Shown here piece after piece: positions 1 to 11,718 of a DNA stretch of 64,000 nucleotides (within the stretch, counting starts at the first letter, position 1; each line of letters begins with the position of its first letter). Source of the DNA: Hymenopus coronatus (lineage: Eukaryota > Arthropoda > Insecta > Mantodea > Hymenopodidae); contig CM060900.1 of NCBI GenBank assembly GCA_030762935.1, positions 110,946,620 through 111,010,619 of the forward strand, read 5' to 3'. The notes under the pieces are model-generated. The model was not told the DNA's origin and ran no database searches. It saw only the letters and a list, made by a program, of their open reading frames with translations. The translations under genes and the position numbers were made by a program.

Positions 1-356
1 TGAATTTACGATCTTTGTCAGATCTGAATTGCAAACTTTCTATTAGTAACCAATTTTAAATTACTCTCTGTGTTTTCGCCACAATCTACACATTTCATTT
101 TTATTTCCTACTATAGATTCATTAGATTTCCTACAACATGGTTTCTGTTTAGCAGATGGAAGAATTTTCAAGCTGATATATGTTTAATTTGGCCAGATGC
201 GAATTCATGGTTGTTGCTGAATCTGAATTGCAGACCTTATATTTATTAACCAATTTTAAATTACTTTCACTCTTTTCACCACAATCTACACATTTCACTT
301 TCATTCCTACTATAGATTCCCTGATGTAGTCTCCGTTTATCAGATGGTAGAATTAA
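1..356. repeat. Tandem duplication, period about 199 bp
   Basis: The block beginning ATCTGAATTGCA at 22 recurs at 221. Both units then share ACCAATTTTAAATTACT, CCACAATCTACACATTTCA and CTACTATAGATTC and end with a CAGATGG(A/T)AGAATT segment. The units differ by scattered substitutions and small indels, so the duplication is not recent. The array may extend left of the window. Confidence 0.85.
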
Positions 357-2657
357 TAGAGCCGTTGTGCAGAATTACCTAATATTTCTTTAAAACATCA
401 AAAAATGGTAAGGAGAAAATTATGAGAAGTAACTAATCCAATTCCCAGCTGGGGGTAGGGATTTCTTTTAGCCCAGATTATTTCCTATCCTTCCCAAAGT
501 GTGGAAGTGTGAATGTGTGTGTGATCTGATGAATAACATTTAAAAAAGAAAAGAAAATAGAAACCCAACAACAAAAACCAGTACATGAGTTAACACCTCG
601 CCAATAGGCAATACGTTCGAAAGGGAAAATGCCACTAATAGATAAAGGTGGAGTGCAAATGAAAGAAGGAGAAAGTCACAGAAATCTGTCCCCTAGTAAT
701 TTGGGTTTATTCTCAGCAAATTCTGTTAATACTTATTTTCATTGTTAAAAGGTGAAAACCTGGGTTCACCTTTTGTGTAGTAGCTTAACTCTTTTCCTTT
801 CTTCACTTACTAATCTGGGTTTGGATAATTCTGCATGAAATATTGTTATGTGTACTAGTACGTTAACAGATAGGTGAAAAAAGAAAACTTACACTGTTTG
901 TTCTTGTGACAATTTTTCTTTCTTTTTTATTTTAGGCTATGTAATAGGTATCTGTTTCAATTCTCTTAAAGCAAGCCAATTTCTGGCTCAATTTGGTGTT
1001 ATCTGTGTTTTGTAACTAAACAACGCCTCTATTTATTAAATTAGCTATTGTTCCCTAAGTTACTATTTGTGATCGTCTGGGTTTGCTTTTCCTTCATTGC
1101 CCGATTGTTTTTTTTTTATTTGTTGGCATTTTACTGACCCTCATTTACCCTTTCTTCGTCAGATTGGTGTTATTACTAACTGTTCGCGTCCGTGTTCGTG
1201 TCATTTGTGCAAACCCTCTCCTTCCCCTTAGAGACTTAGCTTATGCTGAGGCTCCCTGCTGGATGTGCATCAAACTGTCTCCACCCCACTTTCTCCATTT
1301 ATGCCGCTGACTGTGTGTATTCGCCGCCAGCTTATTGTTGCAAGTGTTTGCTGTTATTTTATGGTTTAGAATTTGTTTTTTGCATCTCTTTTGGCGTTTT
1401 CTTTATAGATGTCTAGTTTCGCATTGAGTTGGGCTTCGTATGCTGGAGGCCTGTAACCACGTTACCTTTGTGCCGTCATATCTATAGTCAGATTCCGGCA
1501 TAGGTGTCTGTTCACTTAGACTTAATTTTATCCTGCCTGCATAAACCTGCGCCCCCCACACACGCACACGCGCGCGCGCGCACACACACACACACACACA
1601 CGTGTTCCAGAATTCAACCGCACAACTTGGTAGGATTGATAGGGGACCTAGATAAATAGTTTGGGATAGAGGAACCTAATGTCCCTTTGGCAAATGTTGA
1701 AGTTATGGCATGTTTTCTGGATCGCACAACAATTAAAATAATGTGGACGTGTGGGCCCTATTTTCATTCAGAATGTCTCATTTGTATGCCCTTAGTCGAA
1801 GGAATGTAGTGTTTGGTGCACAATCATTACGATATTTAAAACTATTGGACTTGTAACTTTGGCAAAATTTCCTGTTCTTTGAGAGTGTGCACGCCGCTGA
1901 TAACAGCTCGGTTGATTTCAGTAGTTAGCGGGAACATGCTGCTGGGTGAGCAGTAAAACGCTCGTCATTGAGTACCACGTTATTAAAATCGCACCAAAAT
2001 TTGCATTTATTTAGTTTTTTTTTTTTTTTATTTAATTTTCTTGTCTTTCTCAAAGAGGTACACAATTTGAGCAGCACTGATAGGCTTAGTCTACATTTCT
2101 GATGCCAAGATGATAAACCCTCCAGTATTCATCAATTTCAAAAGACTGAATGATATCTACGCAGCGTTCATGTTAAATGCAGAATTGTCAAAGATCCTTT
2201 GTAGACTAATGCAATAAAAGAATTAGGTTTGTTGAAAACATTTATGTAATGTGTGTTTTGAAACGTAATAGCTGAACTATGCTTTTTGGGGTGGAATAAA
2301 AATAAACCTGCTTACTGCTTAGATTCGAACAGCGGTACTTCGAATTTATCCGTAAGTAGCTTTTATGCCGCTTTAACTTGAGCTACTATGGTCCTGCGAG
2401 AATGGAGTCCTGAAAATCTTGTGTAATGCCTACACGTGACTATGTGAGGACCATGAATTGCTAAGCATTATGTTCATATTGTAAAGGTGTACACATGTGT
2501 AAGGAAAGAAATTATTTCAACGAGATGCGAAACGGAGATCACACAGACTAATAAACCAGAGATAATCTATGCTGTGAACTTCTGTGCTCACATGCTTTTC
2601 GGTGCTACGTGGAAACATTACGCGTGTTTAAGAACTTTGCTTATCAGATGCCTTTTT
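357..2657. other. AT-rich stretch without recognisable gene
   Basis: No coding region, SINE or long repeat was recognised. The only simple-sequence feature is an alternating CG/CA tract at about 1558-1601. The short open frames here have no family resemblance and look like chance. Confidence 0.6.
1558..1601. repeat. (CA)n/(CG)n microsatellite
   Basis: Alternating purine-pyrimidine tract, CACACG passing into CGCGCG and then CACACA. It is the kind of sequence that can adopt Z-DNA. Confidence 0.9.
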
Positions 2658-2658
2658 T

Positions 2659-2872
2659 AAATACAGTTCCGGAGTCTGGTCGGGACTGTATACCCTACTT
2701 TTTATTTACCTAATTTGTTTACTTTGATTACTGTATGATTACTGAATTTCTGTTTTACTTTTTACACACACATATAACACCCATGCCCAAGGTGGGACTT
2801 GAACCCACGATCCCCTGCGCTGCGAAACACCAAAGCGAGACGCTTTGGCGAGCGCGGCCATGGGGACCGGCT
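2659..2872 (-). mobile_element. SINE family S2, near full length
   Basis: Read on the minus strand it begins CCGGTCCCCATGGCCGCGCT, has a tRNA-like head with B box GGGTTCAAGTCCC, then CACCTTGGGCATGGGTGTTATATGTG, an A-rich body, and ends with a CCGACCAGACTCCGGAACTGTAT tail. The copies at 7690 and 8590 share head, body and tail, which defines the family. A tRNA-derived SINE is transcribed by RNA polymerase III and mobilised in trans by a LINE. No intact tRNA fold is implied. Confidence 0.85.
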
Positions 2873-3300
2873 CCCTTTGAATCAGTTCAACACATACTGG
2901 CACGAACCTTAGCTGGTTGTGGTGAGGTTCACAACACGCCTGAAATTTTTTACAGGGTGCGAGGTTCATTTCTTTGTAGGCGCAACCTCTGTAAGGACGT
3001 TGTAGGTTATCGCATCGAACAGTTCCTCTGGTGACCTGTTATTTTGAGCTTCGGATATTTGATTATTTCTCGAAGTCTCTATTTCCCTTTCATGTAGAAA
3101 TGAACTGGTTGAATGCACTTTCCTGACTAGTGCATAATTCTTAATTAGTTTCATGTAGGTTATTCTTTTACTACAGAGATAGTTGTTCGTTTTTATTTCA
3201 TTTAAAGTTCATTTGATACTATGATGACATTGCTTCGTAAATTGTGTAGTGTGCCCACAACTGTAATGTGTAAGTACGTCAATATATGATACACTGTTCG

Positions 3301-3346
3301 CCTGCGCCATAAGTTGTAAAAGCGAGCGTTAAACACTACAAAAAAT
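3301..3346 (+). mobile_element. SINE family S1, 3' fragment
   Basis: The sequence CCTGCGCCATAAGTTGTAAA followed by AGCGAGCGTTAAACACTACA is the S1 3' end, matching the end of the full copy at 11732-11964. The tRNA-like head is absent, so only the tail has been kept. Confidence 0.7.
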
Positions 3347-4930
3347 GATACACTGTATTTTAGAAAGTCCTTCGAGGAATATGGAGAAGTGTTAAAAGCA
3401 ATAACATTATTATTCAAAGTTTTCCGTTGCACTTATATGCTAATTGTATATTACATTTATTTTATTTTTTGGAACAAATACATCATATTACGTAACGCAG
3501 CATGCGTTATAAACTACAAACAAAGGAGACAGCATAAATGTAAAGGTATCTATCGAAGCTTGAACCCTCAACTCCCATGCCCATATGCTTACAATAGCGC
3601 TAAATGATGCTACTATGCCCATGCTCTCAGAAATTCGGGTGTTCACGTCACGACTCACTGCGATTTGATCAGTGGCGTTCTAACCCTTAATACATTTTAT
3701 GCTGTAGCAAAGAATCCAAAAATGAGTGCATAGTTCATAGGTCCCTTATCTCAAAATGTTTATCTTGGACCTTCTACAATTCTGTCAATTTGTGCGGTCG
3801 AATTCTGGGACATCCTCTGTGTGTGTGTGTGTGTGTGTATGTGTGTGTATTATACGTATCAACACTAAAATTTACTTACAATACCCCTCCAGTACGTGTT
3901 TTTGATACTACATTTTAGTAGTTATAATTTTTATTGAAGTTATACTTTTCTGTGGAAATACCATATTTTTGCGTTAGCGTGAGAAACAGGGTGTTAGATT
4001 TCCGATCGGCAGCCGTTGTTGCGATTTCGCAAATATCACATTTCGCGCGATGAAATAGATTCGTTCTGTTTAGCTCAGTTCTGGGTTTCTCAGCATAAGC
4101 TAATGTAATGCAGAGGTCAGTTTTGTAAATCACATAAAAAACCTCGGATTTGTTTTATTACGATATCTTTTGTCCGCGACTGCTACCAGAATCCACGATA
4201 CTCAGATCTCAGAAGGTAACTAAGTTTATTTTATAGGGAAATACTTCTAGACCTCCTGTGATGCATCGGAACCAACGTCACACTCCTTGGCTAAGAAGGT
4301 AAGGTGATCATATCTAAATCATCATCAGGTAAAAATCTAATCATTCATAACATAATGTAAATACAACTTAGTTATCACCTTGAGTTACCTCTCTCGTAGT
4401 GTCTAATTTCAAACGGTGTATTACCTTTCACCACTCCTGCTCTTGTCTGCTAATTTTTGGTTAGGTGTAAATGATTGTAATCCCCGATACCCCTGACTAC
4501 GCCCATTCCCTAAGTATTCATCCCCCCCCCCGCCGCCAAACCTCTAGATTTACACTTAGTGTCGATGCCGGGTTTAGGGTGGCAACCCCTAGCCGGATAA
4601 ACATGGACATTACACTTGTTGGACGCAATCTGTCCCCCTTTTCTGTGCCGTTACAATATTTTCGGGAACCGAACATTCCACTCGTTACCTGTTATTTGGA
4701 GAACATTTTTCGAAACACCCCCATTTCTTAGTGTACTGGAATGTGTAAGACCCTTTTTTATTCAATGTTATTTACTATATTATTCATTGTGAGTTTTTCT
4801 TAAATAGTTATAGTGCTGTTTAGTATATTCATTTTTGTATTCTTTTTAACTTATATCTATCATTTTATTCATTATATCATTTATATTCATTATTCATTCT
4901 GTTTCTATTATATATATATTTTAGTGTCAA
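3347..4930. other. AT-rich stretch without recognisable gene
   Basis: A GT microsatellite lies at 3819-3850 and a C run near 4521. A B-box-like GGTTCAAGC on the minus strand near 3560 could mark an old SINE, but no family match was found. Nothing else is supported. Confidence 0.5.
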
Positions 4931-5239
4931 TTTACTATGAATAAATTGTTCTATGCTATACATTTCTTTTCTTTCGTAACATATACAAAATCATCTTCCC
5001 CCCCCCCCCCCTTCTTCAATCTTTCCCCATTTGTTTGCATCTTTGTGGTAGGAACCTTCATAATTCTCAGTCTATATCCTCATTTTCTGTATTTGCTGTA
5101 CAAGCTTTTACAAATTCAACGAGTAACCCATTTAGTCTTTCAAGTTCCGCACTCCATCTCGATTCTCGTTCCACTCTTCCTAACCCGTTCTGCCTCCATA
5201 CTCTATGTTCCATTCCCCACTTCCACATTCTCCAAATAT

Positions 5240-5801
5240 TTAAACAAAGTTATCCATAAAATAGCTGTTTGCTTCATTCATTACACTGTAAGCTGTTATT
5301 TCTAATTCATCTGGCAGTTCCGTTGCTTCCATCATTGTAGTAAAATTTATCATTTTCACTGTTATACTACAATTTCTTCTAGTAAAAGTTTTAATAGGTG
5401 CTCCGTAAAACGCACACTTCTCTCCCTTTTCCCTTGCTTTTACACATTCAGATGTTTCATTTACCTCGTATCCCTCAGGGCATTCTAGCACTCCCGTCAC
5501 TATGTTCCATAGCCTTGGTAACCACTCCTGCACCCCCCTATTCACTCTACTTACATTTTTCAAAATTATACACATTCCTAGCTCCATCCATTTTCATTAA
5601 TGTTGTATTGTATGCATACTCCATTCCTTTTTTATATCTACACGTACAATTTGCCATTAGCTCGTTATACTTTTTCCATATGGTAGCATTATGCAACATT
5701 CCTGTGAACGTCAACCATTCTAAATCCTCATTGCTTGTGCAACTACCTTTTGTCATACTGTTAAACGGAATCATCATCATTGGTCGCCTTCCCATCATCA
5801 T
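5240..5801 (-). pseudogene. Frameshifted glycoprotein-like reading frame, unassigned
   Basis: Two overlapping minus-strand frames cover this stretch. The upstream one (5547-5801) ends at a stop and the downstream one (5240-5587) continues in a different frame, so at least one frameshift separates them. Together they contain seven N-X-S/T sequons: in the upstream frame at HNAT, ANCT and YNTT; in the downstream one at KNVS, VNET, RNCS and INFT. There are also several cysteines, including a CPEGYEVNETSEC stretch. Such sequon density in under 200 residues is typical of secreted or surface glycoproteins. The strand is purine-rich, as in many retroviral or RNA-virus-derived genes. An endogenous viral glycoprotein fragment or a decayed host extracellular exon are both possible; I do not recognise the family. 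No signal peptide, fusion loop or transmembrane segment could be identified. Below 5240 all frames are closed. Confidence 0.4.
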
Positions 5802-6008
5802 CTCGTTTCGTATCTTCTTTTGAATTAGCCTTTTCCTCCCTTCGCCTTTCTGCCTTTATTCCTTAATTAATAATCCCCCTTTCTTAATCGTCCTCCCCTG
5901 CTTTTTCACTCTTCATTTGTCTTTTTTCCCTTTCTTCACATTTTCGCTCTATTGTTTTTCCTCATACTCAGTCACTACCATTCGCTTTTTTCTCTTCCTC
6001 TTTCAGTT

Positions 6009-6248
6009 ATGGCTGATCTCATGTGCAAATACTTCCAGGACTTCCGCCGGCGACAGCCCCTCACCACTCACAAGCGGATGGTTATTACTGATCTGGGTAT
6101 TCAATATCTTGCCAAATATCCTCCCTCAGATGTCGATTTGGTGTGTGACACCCTAAACGTCCCATGTCACACCCTATTTCGTCATTTCCGAAGGAGTACT
6201 ATCCATTTTAATCGTCTGAGTAATGAAATTGACGGGCCTTCTCCCTAA
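6009..6248 (+). CDS. Hypothetical 79-residue ORF behind a splice-acceptor-like site
   Basis: The frame starts at the ATG at 6009 and ends at 6248. It encodes a basic, cysteine-containing protein (MADLMCKYFQDFRRRQP near the start, FRHFRR near residue 60) with no membrane segment or motif I recognise. Directly upstream is a long pyrimidine tract ending TCTTCCTCTTTCAG at 6006, a strong splice-acceptor match two bases before the ATG. It could therefore be an exon of a gene or of a mobile element. The neighbouring glycoprotein-like frame is on the opposite strand. It may also be a chance ORF; no homologue is recalled. Confidence 0.3.
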   Translation: MADLMCKYFQDFRRRQPLTTHKRMVITDLGIQYLAKYPPSDVDLVCDTLNVPCHTLFRHFRRSTIHFNRLSNEIDGPSP

Positions 6249-6249
6249 T

Positions 6250-7140
6250 GTAGAATACTGATTTCTTAGGCATAAGAAACATTTCAATATAATAAAGAAA
6301 ATAAAACTAATAAGCAAATGAATATAAAAGAACGGGGGGAAAGAGATTGCAGTAACAAATAAATAAATGATTAAAGATATTAAAAGGAAATACATTAGAA
6401 TAAGCAATACATGTTAAAACATTGTAAAGAGTATTTATTCTGTATACGAAAGGAAGTTACTGCTGAAAGGAAAAACCAGAGATTTAGGAATATTAGCTGC
6501 AAGGTTTATTTGGTAATGTGGGTCAGAAAGTCATTAGCAGAACGTCTATACAATAGAATTGTGGAAATTTTGTGTTCCGAGTGTTACAAAGAAGAAACAT
6601 TAAACATTAATGACCAAGGGTACTTTGGACCTGAAGGGAGCAAACTGTAGTCTAATGTTTTTGCTGTGGTGCCAAACTTATTTGGTGAGAGCAGACCGAT
6701 TTGGAAAAACCATTGACTGAAAATACTGACCAATAGAAATTAAGAAATGTTTAACTTCGGATCAATTCGTGTCCGATCATAGAAAATAGGAGGGGCCATA
6801 AGAAATTTGTCTAGGTCCGAAGGGAGGTTACGGTCACGAATGGGAGACGGGAAGAAGTTACTAATAAACTATCAATGGTGCTGAGCAGACGTGTTGCATA
6901 GATTAACTTCAGTGCTGCAATATAAAGTAGGTGTCTTTATTTTAGGAAAGTGAGTGGTGGACAAGGACTCATTCCTCCGAGTTCACATGGGAATTAGAGC
7001 AGGGAATATTTGGGAAAATAATCTGGATAAATTTGTAAAAGTTTCATTGTAAGGAACTTATTCAGTGTGGGGGAATAACATTGTAAATGAGAAAACGGAA
7101 GTCAGAGGGGACAAATAATTTATTGTGTGTGGAATGGATA
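6250..7140. other. Unassigned stretch upstream of LTR-like segment
   Basis: Only short frames are open and no family was recognised. A purine-rich patch (GGAAGTCAGAGGGGAC, about 7100) lies shortly before the LTR-like segment and resembles a polypurine tract, but this is weak. Confidence 0.3.
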
Positions 7141-7616
7141 AACTGGGGTAATCCGAAAAAATACAGTGTTATTTTTTTCTTCACACACGCCCTGAGAAAA
7201 TCCCTAAAAGAGATCCTACTTTTAAGCCCTTCTTATCCTTCCAAATCCTAAAGTAATAAACCATAAAATTCCCGCCACATCCCTAATCCCAAAATCGTCA
7301 CGCCTTTCTATCGCTCCACCAGATGCCCGTCTATATTATTCCTGTACCGTTAATCGTACTGCTAATTGAATCCACACTACCTACAGTTATTCTGTTTTTC
7401 TGTACATGCGTTTTATGAATATGTCTTAACCTGCTTAATCATTTCTTAATTTGATCCTTATATGTATGTATCCATTTTCATTCAATAAAGGCTGCTTATG
7501 CCGCTCCTAGACACACAAGAGTTGTTGGCCGAGTCCGGTATTTTGTCCTCTTGAAATACTTATTTGTCCACTCCTTCGGACTACTTTGCTCGTCGAGGAT
7601 TTTACTCGATTGACAT
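7141..7616 (+). mobile_element. Possible solo LTR or LTR fragment
   Basis: The segment starts near TGTGTGTGG and ends near GATTGACA, giving TG...CA ends. It contains an AATAAA signal at about 7484 followed by a structured, GC-richer R-U5-like stretch. Directly after the proposed end is TCGTTGCCCAATGGGTCAGG, which loosely resembles a primer-binding site. No second LTR copy and no gag or pol were found in the window, so the call is tentative. An unrelated polyadenylated repeat is the main alternative. Confidence 0.25.
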
Positions 7617-7688
7617 CGTTGCCCAATGGGTCAGGAAGGGTTCAAGGACAAATTGCCGGCCGGAGCAGGCAATTCTAGCTGCCGAGTG

Positions 7689-7903
7689 TGCCGGTCCCCA
7701 TGGCCACGCTCGCCAAGGCGTCCCGCTTTGGTGCTTCGTAGCGCTGGGGATCGTGGGTTCGAGTCCCGCCTTGGGCATGGGTGTTATATGTTTGTGTATA
7801 TGTGTGTTGTAAAAGTAAGAAAACAGTAATAATATGGCAAAACAAGGTAAATAAAAGTAGGGTATACAGTGCCGGAGTCCTGATCAGACTCCGGTACTGT
7901 ATT
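7689..7903 (+). mobile_element. SINE family S2, full length
   Basis: Head CCGGTCCCCATGGCCACGCT, B box GGGTTCGAGTCCC, then CGCCTTGGGCATGGGTGTTA, an A-rich body and a terminal CCGGAGTCCTGATCAGACTC inverted stretch, followed by an A run to 7920. It is the best copy for defining S2, with the same order of blocks as the minus-strand copy at 2659-2872. Confidence 0.88.
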
Positions 7904-7992
7904 TTGTAAAAAAAAAAAAAGTGTCTTTACTACTGCTGCCGTCTCTCCCATTGTACCATCCCGTTTTCAACCAACGTTCGGGTTGATCAATT

Positions 7993-8034
7993 CATCATCA
8001 TCATTATCATCATCATCATCATCATCATCATCAA
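7993..8034. repeat. (CAT)n microsatellite
   Basis: A run of TCATCA trinucleotides, followed by a short CT tract at 8038-8048. Confidence 0.9.
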
Positions 8035-8587
8035 TCATCTCTCTCTCTTTGAAGGCTCAACTTTTAGAAAACTACTTTTAAGCATTTAGATATAGATATT
8101 ATCACGAACGTTTTCAAATATTTAGTAGGAATAAAGCACTATAGTGTGCTTAATTATAGTTTTTGTATTATTAAGGTGTGTATCTGAAAAACAATTATGA
8201 ACTATAACATCTTAAAGAAGTGGTTAAAGTGTATAGTAAGGTGTACTTTAAGTGATTTAAAGATTTCTTGTATTCTTTTTGTAGTTTCAGAGAAAAAATA
8301 CATAGATTTCTAGTTTTTCATTATATCATAGTTTTTATTTTTAACATTTATGCACGTTTTCTCTGAAACCTTATGAAACACATACTTCTTCTAAGTAGCA
8401 GATTTTTAAAGTGGAACGTTGATACAACTGTTCGTTCTCTGCTAGCACTATTGGATAGACAATATTTTTGTCCTTATTTTCGGTACTCCAATTCCAGAAT
8501 ATTTTTAAAGTCCTGAAACGAATAAACAAAAAGCCTCACAGGTAGTTGCACTTAAGTCGTAGAACATTATAACAATAGTGCCAATTG

Positions 8588-8830
8588 GAGCCGGTCCCCG
8601 TGGCCGCGCTCGCTGAAGTGACTAGCTTTGGTGCTTCGTGGCGCAGGGGATCGTGGGATCTAGTCCCACCTTGGGCGTGGCTGTTTGTGTTTGTAAATAT
8701 GTATTTGTAAGTAAAAAGAAAAAAAAAGGGTAAACAAATAGGAAAACAAAGGAAATGTAGGGAAAATGGAGAAAAGGAAAACAATAGGAAAAAGAAAAAG
8801 GAGTGCCGACAAGTCTTCGGAACTATATTC
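8588..8830 (+). mobile_element. SINE family S2
   Basis: Head CCGGTCCCCGTGGCCGCGCT, a diverged B box (GGGATCTAGTCCC), CACCTTGGGCGTGG, then a long A/G-rich body and a degraded tail (GTCTTCGGAACTATATTC). It is older than the 7689 copy, judged by substitutions in the B box. Confidence 0.8.
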
Positions 8831-9379
8831 TTACAAAAACATAATGGGGTACCTCTCTCAGAAATAGTGTGTGGCACTGCAATTTAGGAAACAAAAATTG
8901 AATGAACACCAAATTTAAAAATTATTACAAAAGGAGAGACTAGTTTCATACATATGATATTGTTGTACAAGCCCTGATAAATACGATTCATAAACTTGAG
9001 AGATACGAGTCACATAAGATACCACTTTAAATGTATCTTTATCTCCCTTGGTTCTCTCTACAACGGTTTGGATAGGGTATTAATCGTAAAACCGTGGTTT
9101 CAATCTCCGCATACTCCGCATACCCTGCGCGTTATGGTTCATGCAAAAGTTTTGTCTTCTTGAGGCAGTTAAGAGTTCGATGTAGGCCTTAGTAACTAGA
9201 GCACAGCACTGAAAGTACGACACATGGGCCTTTTTTGCTTACAACGAGACCCATGGGAGGAAGGGATGTAGGGGATACTCGAAGGGCGACGAGATCTGCA
9301 CGATGATAAGCTCTGTCTCACTCAAAAATATACCTAATGTCAACATATGAGGGAAGGGAGGCAGAAGGAGAGATATATA
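8831..9379. other. Unassigned AT-rich stretch
   Basis: No gene or known repeat is recognised. A GGTTTCAATC motif near 9098 is B-box-like but has no partner A box. Confidence 0.4.
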
Positions 9380-9650
9380 ATAAACACCTTTAAGAAATAC
9401 AGCACTCTAAGTGGTTCTGCAATGATTGTTTTGCGCGAACTGATTTCTGGGAAGGAAACGTATTCAAATATTTGTATTCATTTCTCTATATCTCGAACAT
9501 GCACTACAGGTGTGTTCTATACTCGTGAATTTTGCAAGAAACATTTTCAAGCATGATTATATAGATCGCAGTTATGCAGTATTAGTACATTATTAATTTA
9601 TTATTGTTATTGTTTAATAATACGCAGCCTAGATTTGTATTACTAATGAA
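9380..9650 (+). repeat. Dispersed repeat shared with 24565-24825
   Basis: This segment and the one at 24565 share in order CAGCACTCTAA, GGAAAC, a TTTCTCTRTATTC block, TGTGTTCTA and TTGTTATTGTTTAATAATAC. The copies are clearly related but diverged. No coding frame is shared, so this is probably a non-autonomous element of unknown class. Confidence 0.65.
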
Positions 9651-10239
9651 GCAGTCATGTAAGTTCTATTACTATAATATACGACTATTCTTGAAAAAAG
9701 TTGCTCTCGAGGGGAATGCTGATTCCACTTGCTGTTGTTTATCATACAGAGTAGCTTCTGATATTCAAGACACCTTAGCTTTCTACCTCACAAGCCCACC
9801 ATTTGTATGCAATTTAAAAGCAGCCGGCGCGTCATCACGGAGCAGTTTTATTAATCTGTCGAAATGAAACACCCGAGGTAAATCTTAAGCAATGGGACAG
9901 AGGGAGAGGGAAGTGATCGCGAATTGTTTCGTGATACTAAGAATTAAACTCTGAAGTGTAACTATTTTACTACTGCACGATAATATTGTGTAATGCATAT
10001 ATTTAATAAGCTGCTGGTAACATTTACTCGATTTGTTGTGAAGAAATTAACGCTGATACAGCAAGTGTTAAAAAACGTGTGTGCACACTGTAGCGTCAAA
10101 CGCGTGATGAAGTAATTCCGCTCCTCCTTGTTGTTTACATTAGGATCATTCTGGTCTGAGATAGAGAAGGGCAAGGATGTCCGGAACGATTCAAACATGG
10201 TGTCAATCCTTACGCCGGCTGGCTATATTAAGCTATTCG

Positions 10240-10505
10240 CGGACGCGACAGCTCCCAGGAAAGGGACCTTTCCAGCGCGCAAATTCCACCGTCCTGCCGC
10301 AACACATCAACCGCCGACGTCTGGTCCTACACCCTGAAACAGATGAAGGGAACTGATGAACAGGAAATGTTTGGTAGAGAGAACTACCCCAGGGTTTGCC
10401 TACCGACCTGTGAAAACCACAAAAAATTGTTGTAGTGGCCAGCTCATCGGCAATCGAACCCGAAACCACCCGAATTCGAGCCTCACGCATTACGACGGAG
10501 TCATT
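10240..10505 (-). mobile_element. SINE-like repeat, family S5
   Basis: On the minus strand a B box CGGGTTCGATTGCC precedes TTGTGGTTTTCACAGGTCGG, a TTCTCTCTACCAAACATTCC-like block and a CTGTTTCAGGGTGTAGGACC block. All are shared in order with 54905-55165. The head is tRNA-like; the A box is less clear. The family is assigned only by this pairwise match. Confidence 0.65.
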
Positions 10506-11718
10506 CGTTCGGTTACCATAACGTTACCAAACAATATATAAATGAAATATCTCAATAAGATACTACTAAATGTTTTGCAATCATTATTTACCTCGACAAA
10601 ATAGAACGCTTAAGGAACACCAGAAGTGAAATTTCCAATTTCTATATTTCTGTATCGATGTTTTGCATAGATTCTGAATATTTTACTGTGATTGCGTTGC
10701 TGGTAAGAATAACAAATTTCATTCCATTTAGAAAAATAGTTTGCAAGATATAAATAATTTAATTATTTTTATTATGTAAATATATTCCATAACTAAAATA
10801 TTAGAGAAAATGTATTGGCATTTTCCGATTTTGGAATTTTGAACCACACACCAAAACGTTAAACGGTGATATTTCAATAAATTTGATTACTGAATTATAA
10901 TAATATTTTTTAAAAATTATAAATTGTTAATCTCTAAAATTAATAATTTCTTCATAAAATATTTTTTTGAAACACTAGCATTAATGTTAGGAGAATTTTG
11001 TCATATTGTCATTTTTAATATTTCAATAGATATTTCTGAACATCCTGGGACATGTTAGTTCTATTTAAACAAAAACTGAGACGAGGAGGAACATTTTGAA
11101 GGTGTGAAAATATAGTTTTGAGAAAAACGCCGTTTTATGAAATAGTATGGTAGGATCTTTAAATGGCTATAGAGCCCGAAGTAAGAGAAGAAAAGTTAAG
11201 TGTTGATTCTCTATATATGCAAAAAAAAAAAAAAAAAAAAAATCAACAACTGTTTGCTATAAAAGAATCTATTTTCGGTTTTCTTTTTTTACAGATTGTA
11301 GGCAACATTTCACTCTCTGTGTCTTTTGAGTTAGTTATAAATGGCTTACGTGATTTTGAAAAACTGAAGAATTCAGCGGGACCTAATCTCAGTCACACGT
11401 TTGAAGAACCCTGTACTAAATGTCCTAATTAAGATAACGTTTAAAATTGCATTCACGAGGACCTGGAACTTCAGGCGAGTTGACAGAGGTGTGTAAAACT
11501 ACTCTTTTGAAAGACGAGTACTGGGAAAATTGGCTAACTCATCTCATATAAGTATGTGCACACCAAGTGGTATGTCAGATGTCGGCGGCATCTTACAAAA
11601 AGTGACGCGTTTCTAATGTTTCTAATACCAGAAACGTGAGCATGAATGGGAGTTGTATTACCAACATGTAGCTAAAATGCAACAGATCACTTGCTGGGGA
11701 AGGTATTAATGTGATACA
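10506..11718. other. AT-rich stretch without recognisable gene
   Basis: Very AT-rich, with a 22-base A run at about 11221-11242. No open frame shows family resemblance and no repeat match was seen. Confidence 0.5.

Noticed and set aside
3545..3625. tRNA-like B box on the minus strand
   Set aside because: GGTTCAAGC alone, without an A box or a shared body, is not enough to call a SINE.
5398..5823. 141-codon plus-strand hydrophobic ORF
   Set aside because: It is antisense to the sequon-dense minus-strand frames; its hydrophobic, pyrimidine-driven composition is a shadow.
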